The notes beneath the pieces were generated by a model, which worked only from the letters and a program-made list of their open reading frames with translations, had not been told where the DNA came from and searched no databases. A program made the translations under genes and the position numbers. DNA of 14,654 bases from positions 1-14,654 of the forward strand of contig SEDG01000092.1 in assembly GCA_004295885.1 (NCBI GenBank), written 5' to 3'. Positions 1 to 6,142 of this stretch are shown piece after piece. This stretch comes from Pedobacter sp. GTDB taxonomy: Bacteria; Bacteroidota; Bacteroidia; Sphingobacteriales; Sphingobacteriaceae. Every line of letters begins with the position of its first letter. Positions within the stretch are counted from its first letter, which is position 1.

Positions 1-69
1 GCTGAAGATGAGTATGAAGAATGTTTGTTAAAGGCTTCTGCAATTCTTAAAGTTTTAGGACAGGTTTAG
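1..69 (+). CDS. 3' end of a probable chorismate-binding enzyme (TrpE/PabB type), partial
   Basis: Frame 1 is open from the window edge to the TAG at 67-69 and gives 22 codons. The tail contains EYEECLLKASAILKVLG, which resembles the C-terminal helix of anthranilate synthase component I and aminodeoxychorismate synthase component I (family pattern roughly EYxExLxKAxAxLxAL). Those enzymes aminate chorismate in tryptophan or folate synthesis. Only the last helix is visible, so the choice between TrpE, PabB or an unrelated protein cannot be settled here. The final valine codon and the stop codon (GTTTAG) run into the first unit of the TTTAGGG tandem array, so the gene ends inside the repeat. Coding status is likely; the family assignment is tentative. 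Confidence 0.5.
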   Translation, partial: AEDEYEECLLKASAILKVLGQV

Positions 70-154
70 GGTTTAGGGTTTAGGGTTTAGGGTTTAGGGT
101 TTAGGGTTTAGGGTTTAGGGTTTAGGGTTTAGGGTTTAGGGTTTAGGGTTTAGG
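65..154. repeat. Tandem TTTAGGG heptamer array, 12 full copies plus TTTAGG
   Basis: Twelve perfect TTTAGGG units run from 65 to 148, followed by a 6-base partial unit at 149-154, and no unit has a mismatch. The unit matches the plant-type telomere repeat, but the genes on both sides are plainly bacterial. Seven is not a multiple of three, so every plus frame meets TAG and every minus frame meets TAA within 21 bases: the array closes all six frames. The first unit supplies the stop codon of the upstream gene. Perfect identity between units suggests recent expansion by slippage, so copy number may vary between strains. Confidence 0.97.
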
Positions 155-160
155 AAAAAC

Positions 161-190
161 TTTCTATTATAGAAAATGTTTTGTAAAACA
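161..190. repeat. Two short hairpins between the heptamer array and the terminator
   Basis: TTTCTATTATAGAAA (161-175) is a 6-bp inverted repeat with a 3-base loop. TGTTTTGTAAAACA (177-190) is a 6-bp inverted repeat with a 2-base loop. Both are AT-rich and adjoin the heptamer array on one side and the terminator stem on the other. They are weak structures on their own and no function is assigned. Confidence 0.5.
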
Positions 191-192
191 AA

Positions 193-222
193 AAAGGTGG
201 AAAGCCTACACCTTCCACCTTT
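193..222. terminator. Intrinsic terminator for the minus-strand M48 gene, possibly bidirectional
   Basis: AAAGGTGGAA (193-202) pairs perfectly with TTCCACCTTT (213-222) around a 10-base loop. Read on the minus strand, the stem is followed by a T run (plus-strand A run at 190-195), so it fits a rho-independent terminator about 20 bases after the M48 stop. Read on the plus strand, it is followed by TTTATATTTT and could also stop transcription from the upstream gene. Confidence 0.8.
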
Positions 223-241
223 ATATTTTCAAGCTTCAATC

Positions 242-1063
242 TTATTTTTTATAGTATTTCATCGCCTCAGGTAAATCTCTTTGTATTTGGGCAATACGTG
301 CTTCATCTGATGGGTGTGTGCTTAAAAATGCAGGCGGTTTAGAACCTCCTGAACTTGCCTGTGCCATTCTTTGCCAAAAGCTAATTGCCGTACTAGGATT
401 GTACCCAGCCATTGCCATGAAGGATAGTCCCATTTTATCCGCTTCTAATTCTTGGTTTCTAGAATTTGGCAATACATAACCAGCTTGAGCTCCAATACCA
501 TATAATTGGTTTACAACAGCTTGGGTTGTTTCTGATTTATTCCCTACTGCGGCACCAATCACTGCACCTCCTATTTGTGCTTTCATCATATTCGATGCTC
601 TCTCTACAGAGTGTTGTGCAATTGCATGAGCAATTTCGTGTCCCATTACTGTTGCTAAACCTGCCTCATCTTTTGTAATAGGTAATATCCCAGTATAAAC
701 TGCAACTTTTCCGCCTGGCATACACCAAGCGTTAATCTCTTTACTTTCTATTAAATTAAACTCCCACTTATAGTTTTTAATTTGCTCTCCATAACCATTC
801 TGATTCATATATTGGGTTACTGCAGCAGCAACTTTGGCACCAACTCGTTTAACCATTTGGGTATTTGTAGAATTCGTTGAAACCACTTTTGTGCTTGGGT
901 CACTCAAAAATTGAGAATAACCGATAGCGGCTTGCTGTTCTAAGTCAGCGGCGCTTACACCGAAGGTTGTAACTTTACGTCCTGTTAGCGGAACTACAGA
1001 GGTAGTACATGAGGAAATTACTATCAGACTTGAAGCAATACCTAGAATCATTAATTTTTTCAT
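242..1063 (-). CDS. M48 family zinc metalloprotease, lipoprotein
   Basis: This 273-residue protein begins with a lipoprotein signal peptide (hydrophobic stretch, then ISSC with the acylated cysteine at 19), so it should be anchored in an envelope membrane. The zinc-binding HEIAH motif is at 142-146 and a glutamate ligand (ELEAD, 205-209) lies about 60 residues later, as in peptidase family M48. A conserved LSTHPSDEAR segment (247-256) is typical of the periplasmic subgroup that includes E. coli LoiP and BepA, which degrade or repair misfolded outer-membrane proteins. The length is usual for a single-domain M48C-like enzyme. It is the last gene of a minus-strand cluster, 28 bp after the plsY stop, and has its own terminator. 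The exact substrate cannot be read from sequence. Confidence 0.93.
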   Translation of the reverse strand: MKKLMILGIASSLIVISSCTTSVVPLTGRKVTTFGVSAADLEQQAAIGYSQFLSDPSTKVVSTNSTNTQMVKRVGAKVAAAVTQYMNQNGYGEQIKNYKWEFNLIESKEINAWCMPGGKVAVYTGILPITKDEAGLATVMGHEIAHAIAQHSVERASNMMKAQIGGAVIGAAVGNKSETTQAVVNQLYGIGAQAGYVLPNSRNQELEADKMGLSFMAMAGYNPSTAISFWQRMAQASSGGSKPPAFLSTHPSDEARIAQIQRDLPEAMKYYKK

Positions 1064-1085
1064 AATATCTTTTGAGCGAATTATT

Positions 1086-1118
1086 TATTTGTTAATTACA
1101 TTTTCTAGTTAACAAATA
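1086..1118. repeat. 10-bp inverted repeat across the plsY stop codon
   Basis: TATTTGTTAA (1086-1095) and TTAACAAATA (1109-1118) are perfect inverted repeats with a 13-base loop. On the minus strand the stem begins inside the last codons of plsY, and its second arm contains the TAA stop. No T run follows, so it is not a classical terminator. It sits where the C-terminal coding part of plsY would be expected and could mark the deletion or rearrangement point. Confidence 0.6.
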
Positions 1119-1628
1119 GTATGCCAATACAGTGGCTATTGGAAAGGTAAAACCTGCACATATTGAACTTAAAGACACATATTTTGTAGCCAGCAAAACA
1201 GTTACAAATACGAGAACGCAGAGTCCTGCAGCCGTAGGATTAACTGCTAAAATCATCCCAAAAAGCGTTGCTACTCCTTTTCCACCTCTAAAACCCGCAA
1301 ATACAGGAAACAAATGCCCCATAACAGCAATCACGCCTAAAGCCAATTCGTAATTAACAAATTGAGTTGAATTTTGTGGACCAGTTACAGATAATCCGAT
1401 AAAGAAAGCAAGTTTTGTGGCCGTATAACCTTTAAAAATATCCAAAAACATCACCACGATACCCGCTTTTTTCCCTAGTACTCTAAAGGTGTTTGTCGCG
1501 CCAGCATTTCCGCTACCATATTCCCTAACGTCAACACCATAAAAAGCCTGACCAAACCATACGGCAGAAGGTACCGAACCAAGAAGATAGGCAACAATTA
1601 GCGCTGAAATAGAGTAGATCGAAATCAT
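1092..1628 (-). CDS. plsY: Acyl-phosphate:glycerol-3-phosphate acyltransferase PlsY, C-terminally truncated
   Basis: PlsY is an inner-membrane enzyme that transfers an acyl group from acyl-phosphate to glycerol-3-phosphate, the first step of phospholipid synthesis. The protein is strongly hydrophobic. It shows family motif 1 (GSGNAGATNTFR, 38-49) and motif 2 with the phosphate-binding glycine loop (GGKGVAT, 115-121). It stops at residue 178, directly after a transmembrane stretch, with LLTRKCN. Family members are usually about 190-220 residues and end in another membrane segment and a third motif near HxxNIxRLLxGxE, which is absent. Only 28 bp separate the stop from the next gene, so a simple frameshift cannot hide the missing part; it must have been deleted. 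It lies 53 bp after nadC in the same cluster. Identity is sure; whether it works is doubtful. Confidence 0.9.
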   Translation of the reverse strand: MISIYSISALIVAYLLGSVPSAVWFGQAFYGVDVREYGSGNAGATNTFRVLGKKAGIVVMFLDIFKGYTATKLAFFIGLSVTGPQNSTQFVNYELALGVIAVMGHLFPVFAGFRGGKGVATLFGMILAVNPTAAGLCVLVFVTVLLATKYVSLSSICAGFTFPIATVLAYYLLTRKCN

Positions 1629-1681
1629 AACCTACAATTATACTAAAAAAAACAGTTTCAAGATGGTCGAATTTATATGAA

Positions 1682-2524
1682 TTAAAATGCCTTCAAGCTT
1701 AAGTCTAAACTTTTAACAGAATGGGTTAAAGCACCCATAGAAATATAGTCGACCCCGCAAGCCGCATAATCAGTTACATTCTCTTCTACAATGCCCCCCG
1801 ATGCTTCGGTGATGAATCTTCCGTCTATTATTGAAATAGCCTCCTTTAAAAGTGGTATTGGGAAATTATCTAGCATGATGCGATCAACATTGCCTTGAGC
1901 CAAAACCTCGTTCAACTCTGTTAAATTTCTTACTTCTATCTCTATAGCTAGTTTTTTGTTATTGGCCTTTAGGTACTCATTTGCAGCGATAATTGCATTT
2001 GCTATTCCTCCAGCATAGTCAACATGATTATCCTTAATCAATATCATATCATATAATCCGATACGATGATTAACTCCACCACCGATTTTAACAGCCCATT
2101 TTTCAAGGTATCTTAAACCAGGCGTCGTTTTTCTTGTATCTAAAACTTGAGTTTTGTATGGCTTTAATAATTGCACAATACGATTTGTTTTAGTAGCTAT
2201 GCCACTCATCCTTTGCATACAATTTAATACCAATCGCTCTGCTAATAAAATGGAGTGCGTACTCCCCTCTACCGTTAAGACAATTTCGCCAAATTTAACA
2301 CGGGCACCATCCTTAATTAATACATCAACTTTTAAGGCAGGATCGATTTGATTGAAGATTTCTATTGCGAGCTCTACCCCAGCTAATACACCATCTTCTT
2401 TTACAATGAGTTTAGCCTTGCCCTGAGTATCTTTTGGTATTGTAGAAAGGGAAGTATGATCTCCATCACCCACATCTTCGGCAATGGCATTCTTGATAAA
2501 TAGGTCGACGAGTTGTTTATCCAA
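1682..2524 (-). CDS. nadC: Nicotinate-nucleotide diphosphorylase (carboxylating), quinolinate phosphoribosyltransferase
   Basis: NadC converts quinolinate and PRPP to nicotinate mononucleotide, CO2 and pyrophosphate in de novo NAD synthesis, in the cytosol. The 280-residue length is normal. Recognisable signatures are DTRKTTPGLR (129-138), the HR pair at 153-154, LIKDNH (162-167), the acidic EIEV strand (195-198), IMLDNF (216-221) and EASGGI (240-245), which together line the quinolinate and PRPP site of this family. The N-terminal part (AIAEDVGDGDHTS, 13-25) is also typical. No key residue appears to be missing. It lies between the DUF4783 gene (43-bp gap) and plsY (53-bp gap) on the same strand, consistent with one transcript. 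Confidence 0.97.
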   Translation of the reverse strand: MDKQLVDLFIKNAIAEDVGDGDHTSLSTIPKDTQGKAKLIVKEDGVLAGVELAIEIFNQIDPALKVDVLIKDGARVKFGEIVLTVEGSTHSILLAERLVLNCMQRMSGIATKTNRIVQLLKPYKTQVLDTRKTTPGLRYLEKWAVKIGGGVNHRIGLYDMILIKDNHVDYAGGIANAIIAANEYLKANNKKLAIEIEVRNLTELNEVLAQGNVDRIMLDNFPIPLLKEAISIIDGRFITEASGGIVEENVTDYAACGVDYISMGALTHSVKSLDLSLKAF

Positions 2525-2567
2525 AGCAGTAAATTTTCTTCAAAAATAAGAATTTACTGCTAATTAA

Positions 2568-2972
2568 CTATTCCTTGTCTGCTTCAATTCTTAATTCGGT
2601 GATTAAGAAAGCATTAGATGGCTTTTTAAGATTCATTGTTATGGTAACCCGAAATTTCCCATTTTTTGTATTTAATGATAATATACAATGACGATAATTT
2701 GGATTGCTACTTAAACGATGAATTATGGTAGATTTATTTGGAGTATTTTTTATAAAAAAATCTCTCAAAATCTGTTCAGACTGTGCTTTACTATATACAT
2801 CTTCTTGGTCAATTACAATTAACTCTACAGAAGAAGCGAAGTTTTTAGCAATTTCTTTAGAATTTCCTGATTTAAAATATGCCGACAAATCATCGATAAT
2901 ATCGACCTGTGGCCCATTACTTGCAGGAAAATGGAGCACTATAACAAATAAAGCTAGTAAATGTTTTATCAT
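2568..2972 (-). CDS. DUF4783 family secreted protein
   Basis: A 134-residue protein with an N-terminal hydrophobic signal segment (residues 1 to about 18), so it is probably exported to the periplasm. The remainder (DIIDDLSAYFKSGNSKEIAK onward, ending in FLITELRIE) fits the small Bacteroidota family DUF4783, which I expect to have an NTF2-like alpha+beta fold. No catalytic motif is visible and its function is unknown. It is the first gene of the minus-strand cluster leading into nadC, plsY and the M48 protease, and is divergent from gpmI across 161 bp. The family call is from memory of the pattern. Confidence 0.75.
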   Translation of the reverse strand: MIKHLLALFVIVLHFPASNGPQVDIIDDLSAYFKSGNSKEIAKNFASSVELIVIDQEDVYSKAQSEQILRDFFIKNTPNKSTIIHRLSSNPNYRHCILSLNTKNGKFRVTITMNLKKPSNAFLITELRIEADKE

Positions 2973-3060
2973 GTGTGTTAAAAACTATTTAATTCAAGCG
3001 AAAATTATGCCACTTATAAATCATAATGTTTAAATACTTTCCTTTAAGGGCTCAATAGCT

Positions 3061-3068
3061 TATATTTG
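3061..3068 (+). promoter_or_regulatory. Bacteroidota -7 promoter element for gpmI
   Basis: TATATTTG is an exact match to the TAnnTTTG element bound by the Bacteroidota primary sigma factor. It lies 65 bases before the gpmI ATG, giving a leader of about 60 bases. GCTTAT (3058-3063), overlapping the element, can pair with ATAAGC (3074-3079), and TAAGC (3075-3079) can alternatively pair with GCTTA (3084-3088). No convincing -33 TTG box is seen. Confidence 0.6.
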
Positions 3069-3133
3069 CAATAATAAGCAAAAGCTTAAATAATTAAAAT
3101 TGTGCTTTTTCTATTCCATTTATAATAAAAATA

Positions 3134-4654
3134 ATGAATACTAAGAAACTTGTATTGCTAATTCTTGATGGCTGGGGCTACGGAAAAAAAGATAAATCTG
3201 ACGCTGCTTACGTTGCAAACACTCCATTTTTCGATTCGATGATTCAAAATTATCCAAACTCGAAACTAGAGGCATCTGGAGAAGCTGTTGGTTTACCAGT
3301 CGGGCAAATGGGTAATTCGGAGGTTGGCCACATGAATTTGGGTGCTGGCAGAGTGGTATATCAAGAACTAGGAAGAATCAACAAAGCTATTACAGATAGG
3401 ACTTTACATAGCAACGAGATTTTAGTTAATGCATTTAATTATGCAAAACAAAATAATAAAGCAGTACACTTTATCGGTTTAGTATCTGACGGCGGTGTCC
3501 ATGCGCATATAAATCACCTAATGGCGTTATGCGACGCGGCAAAGGAACAAGGTTTAAAAGATGTTTTTATTCACGCTTTTTTAGATGGAAGAGATACAGA
3601 CCCGAATTCCGGCCTAGGCTTTATAACAACGTTAAATAATCACTTAAAAAACTCGGTTGGGAAAATTGCAACGGTAGTTGGTCGTTATTTTGCAATGGAT
3701 AGAGACAATCGTTGGGAAAGAGTTAAACTTGCTTATGATGTGATGGTAAATGGTGTTGGAGAAAAAGCAAGCAGTGCTGAAGTAGCCATTCAGAAATCAT
3801 ATAATGAAGGTGTTACTGACGAATTTACACAACCAATTGTAATTACAAATGAAGATGGCACCCCAACAGCTACAATTAAACCTGACGATGTTGTAATTTG
3901 TTTCAATTACAGAACCGATAGGGGAAGAGAAATTACAACTGCTTTAAGTCAGAAAGATTTCCCTGAATTCGAAATGAAAAAATTGCCGCTGTATTATGTT
4001 ACAATGACAACATACGATGAAAGTTTTGATAATGTAAACGTCGTTTTTACAAAGGATGATTTATCGAATACTTTAGGCGAAGTTTTAGAAGCCAATCATA
4101 AAAATCAAATCCGCATTGCGGAAACAGAGAAATATCCTCATGTTACTTTTTTCTTTTCTGGCGGAAGAGAGAAAGAGTTTGAAAATGAAAAAAGAATTTT
4201 GGTTCCTTCACCAAAAGTGGCCACTTATGATTTGCAGCCAGAAATGAGTGCCGCTGGAATTACCGCAGCTATTAATCAGGAACTAGAAAGCGGATGGCCA
4301 GATTTTGTGTGCTTAAACTTTGCAAATCCAGATATGGTTGGTCATACTGGTGTTTTTGAAGCTGTTGTTAAAGCTGTAGAAACTGCTGATGCTTGTGCAG
4401 AACAAGTGGTAAAAACAGGTATAGCAAACGGATACTCATTCATCATTTTAGCTGATCACGGAAATTCTGAATACATGATTAACGCTGATGGTTCAGTAAA
4501 TACAGCCCACACTACAAATCTTGTTCCTTGTATATTAATAGACAACGATTACAAATCTATTGCAGATGGTAAATTAGGCGATGTAGCGCCTACCGTATTA
4601 AAAATTATGGGAATTGAAATTCCAGAAATTATGACAGGAAATTGCTTGGTATAA
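3134..4654 (+). CDS. gpmI: 2,3-bisphosphoglycerate-independent phosphoglycerate mutase
   Basis: This cytosolic glycolytic enzyme interconverts 3- and 2-phosphoglycerate through a phosphoserine intermediate and two Mn ions. The 506-residue length matches the family. The nucleophile is Ser62 in MGNSEVGHMN, and Asp12 (LDGWG) is the other early metal ligand. His123 (GGVHAH) and DGRDTDP (151-157) belong to the substrate-binding phosphotransferase domain. The C-terminal metal ligands are Asp400 and His404 (DMVGH), Asp441-His442 (LADHGNSE) and His459 (TAHTTN). All are present and in register with the Geobacillus enzyme, with the late ones shifted by three positions. The stop codon TAA overlaps the ATG of the next gene (TAATG), which implies translational coupling. 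Confidence 0.98.
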   Translation: MNTKKLVLLILDGWGYGKKDKSDAAYVANTPFFDSMIQNYPNSKLEASGEAVGLPVGQMGNSEVGHMNLGAGRVVYQELGRINKAITDRTLHSNEILVNAFNYAKQNNKAVHFIGLVSDGGVHAHINHLMALCDAAKEQGLKDVFIHAFLDGRDTDPNSGLGFITTLNNHLKNSVGKIATVVGRYFAMDRDNRWERVKLAYDVMVNGVGEKASSAEVAIQKSYNEGVTDEFTQPIVITNEDGTPTATIKPDDVVICFNYRTDRGREITTALSQKDFPEFEMKKLPLYYVTMTTYDESFDNVNVVFTKDDLSNTLGEVLEANHKNQIRIAETEKYPHVTFFFSGGREKEFENEKRILVPSPKVATYDLQPEMSAAGITAAINQELESGWPDFVCLNFANPDMVGHTGVFEAVVKAVETADACAEQVVKTGIANGYSFIILADHGNSEYMINADGSVNTAHTTNLVPCILIDNDYKSIADGKLGDVAPTVLKIMGIEIPEIMTGNCLV

Positions 4655-5181
4655 TGAGAAAACTTGCCCTTTGCAGTTTAGTACTTCTTTTAGGTGCCTC
4701 TTGTAATTTAAAAGAAAAGGAAAAAGCTAGTGTTAAAACCTATTTCGATTTAGCAGGTTATTTCGAAAATGAGGCGAGCCGTTTATCGAAAACAAAGCCG
4801 ACTATAAGTAAAGCAGTTTTCATAAATGGAAAGGAAGAGCAAAAAAATATCAGCATTAAAAATTGGGAGCAGGAATTTAAATCCTTTATTGATGCTGATA
4901 TTAATAAGGCATCATGGAGGGGCTCTTTCAATGTAGTAAAGAATGGAGGACAAACAACTTACACTTCACATAGTGAAAAAATTCCCGTTAAAAAGTTAGA
5001 AATCTCATTAAAAAACAATAGACTAACTTCTATTAAGGTTTACATTACAAATACTAACGATCTCTATACTTCTCAAGATAGTTTGAGCTACTATCCTGAT
5101 AGTCTTTATCAGATAATGAAAACTCAACACATTAAATTAATGGAAAGTAAACGGTACAGGATTACTGGAAAGTTTAGATAA
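4654..5181 (+). CDS. Small lipoprotein of unknown function, coupled to gpmI
   Basis: A 175-residue protein with a lipoprotein signal peptide: MRKLALCSLVLLLGASC puts the acylated cysteine at position 17. The chosen start is the ATG at 4654, which shares one base with the gpmI stop (TAATG). A TTG 12 bases upstream is also in frame, but would add residues before the positively charged signal start. The mature part is charged, with predicted mixed alpha and beta structure, and shows no motif I can name. The gene ends directly at a strong terminator, so it is co-transcribed with gpmI. I do not recognise the family. Confidence 0.85.
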   Translation: MRKLALCSLVLLLGASCNLKEKEKASVKTYFDLAGYFENEASRLSKTKPTISKAVFINGKEEQKNISIKNWEQEFKSFIDADINKASWRGSFNVVKNGGQTTYTSHSEKIPVKKLEISLKNNRLTSIKVYITNTNDLYTSQDSLSYYPDSLYQIMKTQHIKLMESKRYRITGKFR

Positions 5182-5221
5182 AAAAAAAGTCTCATTGTAA
5201 ATGCAATGAGACTTTTTTTTT
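5180..5221. terminator. Strong bidirectional intrinsic terminator
   Basis: GTCTCATTG (5189-5197) pairs with CAATGAGAC (5204-5212) around the 6-base loop TAAATG. The stem is extended by an A run (5180-5188) facing a T run (5213-5221), giving an 18-bp perfect stem. The structure is symmetric, so it has a U tract in both directions and serves the plus-strand lipoprotein gene (ends 5181) and the convergent minus-strand TPR gene (ends 5235). Confidence 0.93.
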
Positions 5222-5234
5222 AAACTTCGCTAGT

Positions 5235-5861
5235 TTATTTCAAACTTGCTACTTGTGCCTTTACATAATCCATCAAATCAAGAATGTCTTTTCTAGAAGG
5301 CTGTAAAGTTAAAATCTTCTTAAAATCCGTTGTAGCATTGTTAAATATCGCTAAACAAGCTGCTTTTTCCGTTGCCTTTTTAATTTTATATGATTTAAAA
5401 ATTGCGTAATCTTTGTAAGCTATTCCCCTATTTTGTAATATTTGGGTGTCTTCTTCACCATTAATTTCTATGGCTTTAGAAAAATCTTTAATAGCGGAAG
5501 TGTAAAAACTTTCCCTCATTTGATTTAACGATTCCTTAGGAGCATTTGCAATATTCAGCCTAGCCTTACCTCTGTAATAGTATGCTGAATAATCGTTAGG
5601 TTTTAATACGATTAAGTTGCTGTAGGCAGTGATCGCCTTTTCAAAATCACCACACTGAAAGTATGAATAACCTAAGGTTTTTAACACATTTGCATAGTTA
5701 GGACCATTGCTATCTACCTTTTCTAATTGTGCTGCAGCAGTTTTATAATCATATTTCAAAAAGGCTTGCATTCCCATTTTCTCAAAATTACCTTGAGCAA
5801 ATGTTGAAACAGAAACCAAAAGAAATAAAAACAATGCGGCTATTTTCTTAAAATAATTCAT
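5235..5861 (-). CDS. Secreted tetratricopeptide-repeat protein
   Basis: A 208-residue protein with a signal peptide (MNYFKKIAALFLFLLVSVSTFAQ, cleavage after Gln23), so it is probably periplasmic. The mature chain is built of helical TPR units at roughly 27-57, 59-90 (LGYSYFQCGDFEKAITAYSN followed by LKPND), 94-134 (YYYRGKARLN to AIKDFSKAIEING) and 142-187 (ending DFKKILTLQP). TPR proteins act as binding scaffolds; no enzymatic domain is present and the partner is unknown. It is a single gene, divergent from lon across 281 bp and convergent with the gpmI transcript. Confidence 0.85.
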   Translation of the reverse strand: MNYFKKIAALFLFLLVSVSTFAQGNFEKMGMQAFLKYDYKTAAAQLEKVDSNGPNYANVLKTLGYSYFQCGDFEKAITAYSNLIVLKPNDYSAYYYRGKARLNIANAPKESLNQMRESFYTSAIKDFSKAIEINGEEDTQILQNRGIAYKDYAIFKSYKIKKATEKAACLAIFNNATTDFKKILTLQPSRKDILDLMDYVKAQVASLK

Positions 5862-6038
5862 TAAACGTTCTATTTAATTAAAATTACAAATTCAAATCAG
5901 TATTTTGTAATATCGACACTAATATACAACTATCATACCACTTGTAATTAATATGCTTAACGTTAAAAAAAGTTAAATATGATAAGCCAATAAATTTTAA
6001 GGCTGACTTTTTAACAGGAACATTATTAATTTATGTTT

Positions 6039-6055
6039 TTGGCACAAGAGTTGAA
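6039..6055 (+). promoter_or_regulatory. Sigma-54-like -24/-12 site upstream of lon
   Basis: TTGGCACAAGAGTTGAA fits the consensus TGGCAC-R-N4-TTGCA with exact spacing between the -24 GG and the -12 G (12 bases). It departs only in having GA rather than GC at -12. It lies 88 bases before the lon ATG. Most Bacteroidota carry rpoN. No exact TAnnTTTG box is present in the 281-bp intergenic region; the nearest is TCAGTTTG around 6104. No activator-binding repeats were identified. Confidence 0.45.
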
Positions 6056-6142
6056 ATTACATCAATCAACAATTAATTAATACTTTTATAACGGCAACGC
6101 TGTCAGTTTGTCGTTTACTATATTTAAATAAAGGCCCACTTA

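Noticed and set aside
65..154. Eukaryotic telomere or contamination
   Set aside because: The unit is identical to plant telomere repeat, but the upstream reading frame continues into the array and the downstream genes are clearly bacterial, so it is an internal bacterial tandem repeat.
466..678. Plus-strand open frame opposite the M48 gene
   Set aside because: It is a leucine-rich shadow of the conserved metalloprotease frame on the other strand, with no features of its own. The same reasoning applies to the other open frames lying opposite gpmI-cluster, lon and nadC genes.
3000..3007. Minus-strand TAATTTTC as the promoter of the DUF4783-nadC-plsY cluster
   Set aside because: It misses the conserved final G of TAnnTTTG, so I could not support it; the cluster promoter within 2973-3133 remains unidentified.
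4642..4653. TTG at 4642 as start of the small lipoprotein
   Set aside because: The ATG at 4654 overlaps the gpmI stop as TAATG and gives a normal lipoprotein signal peptide.
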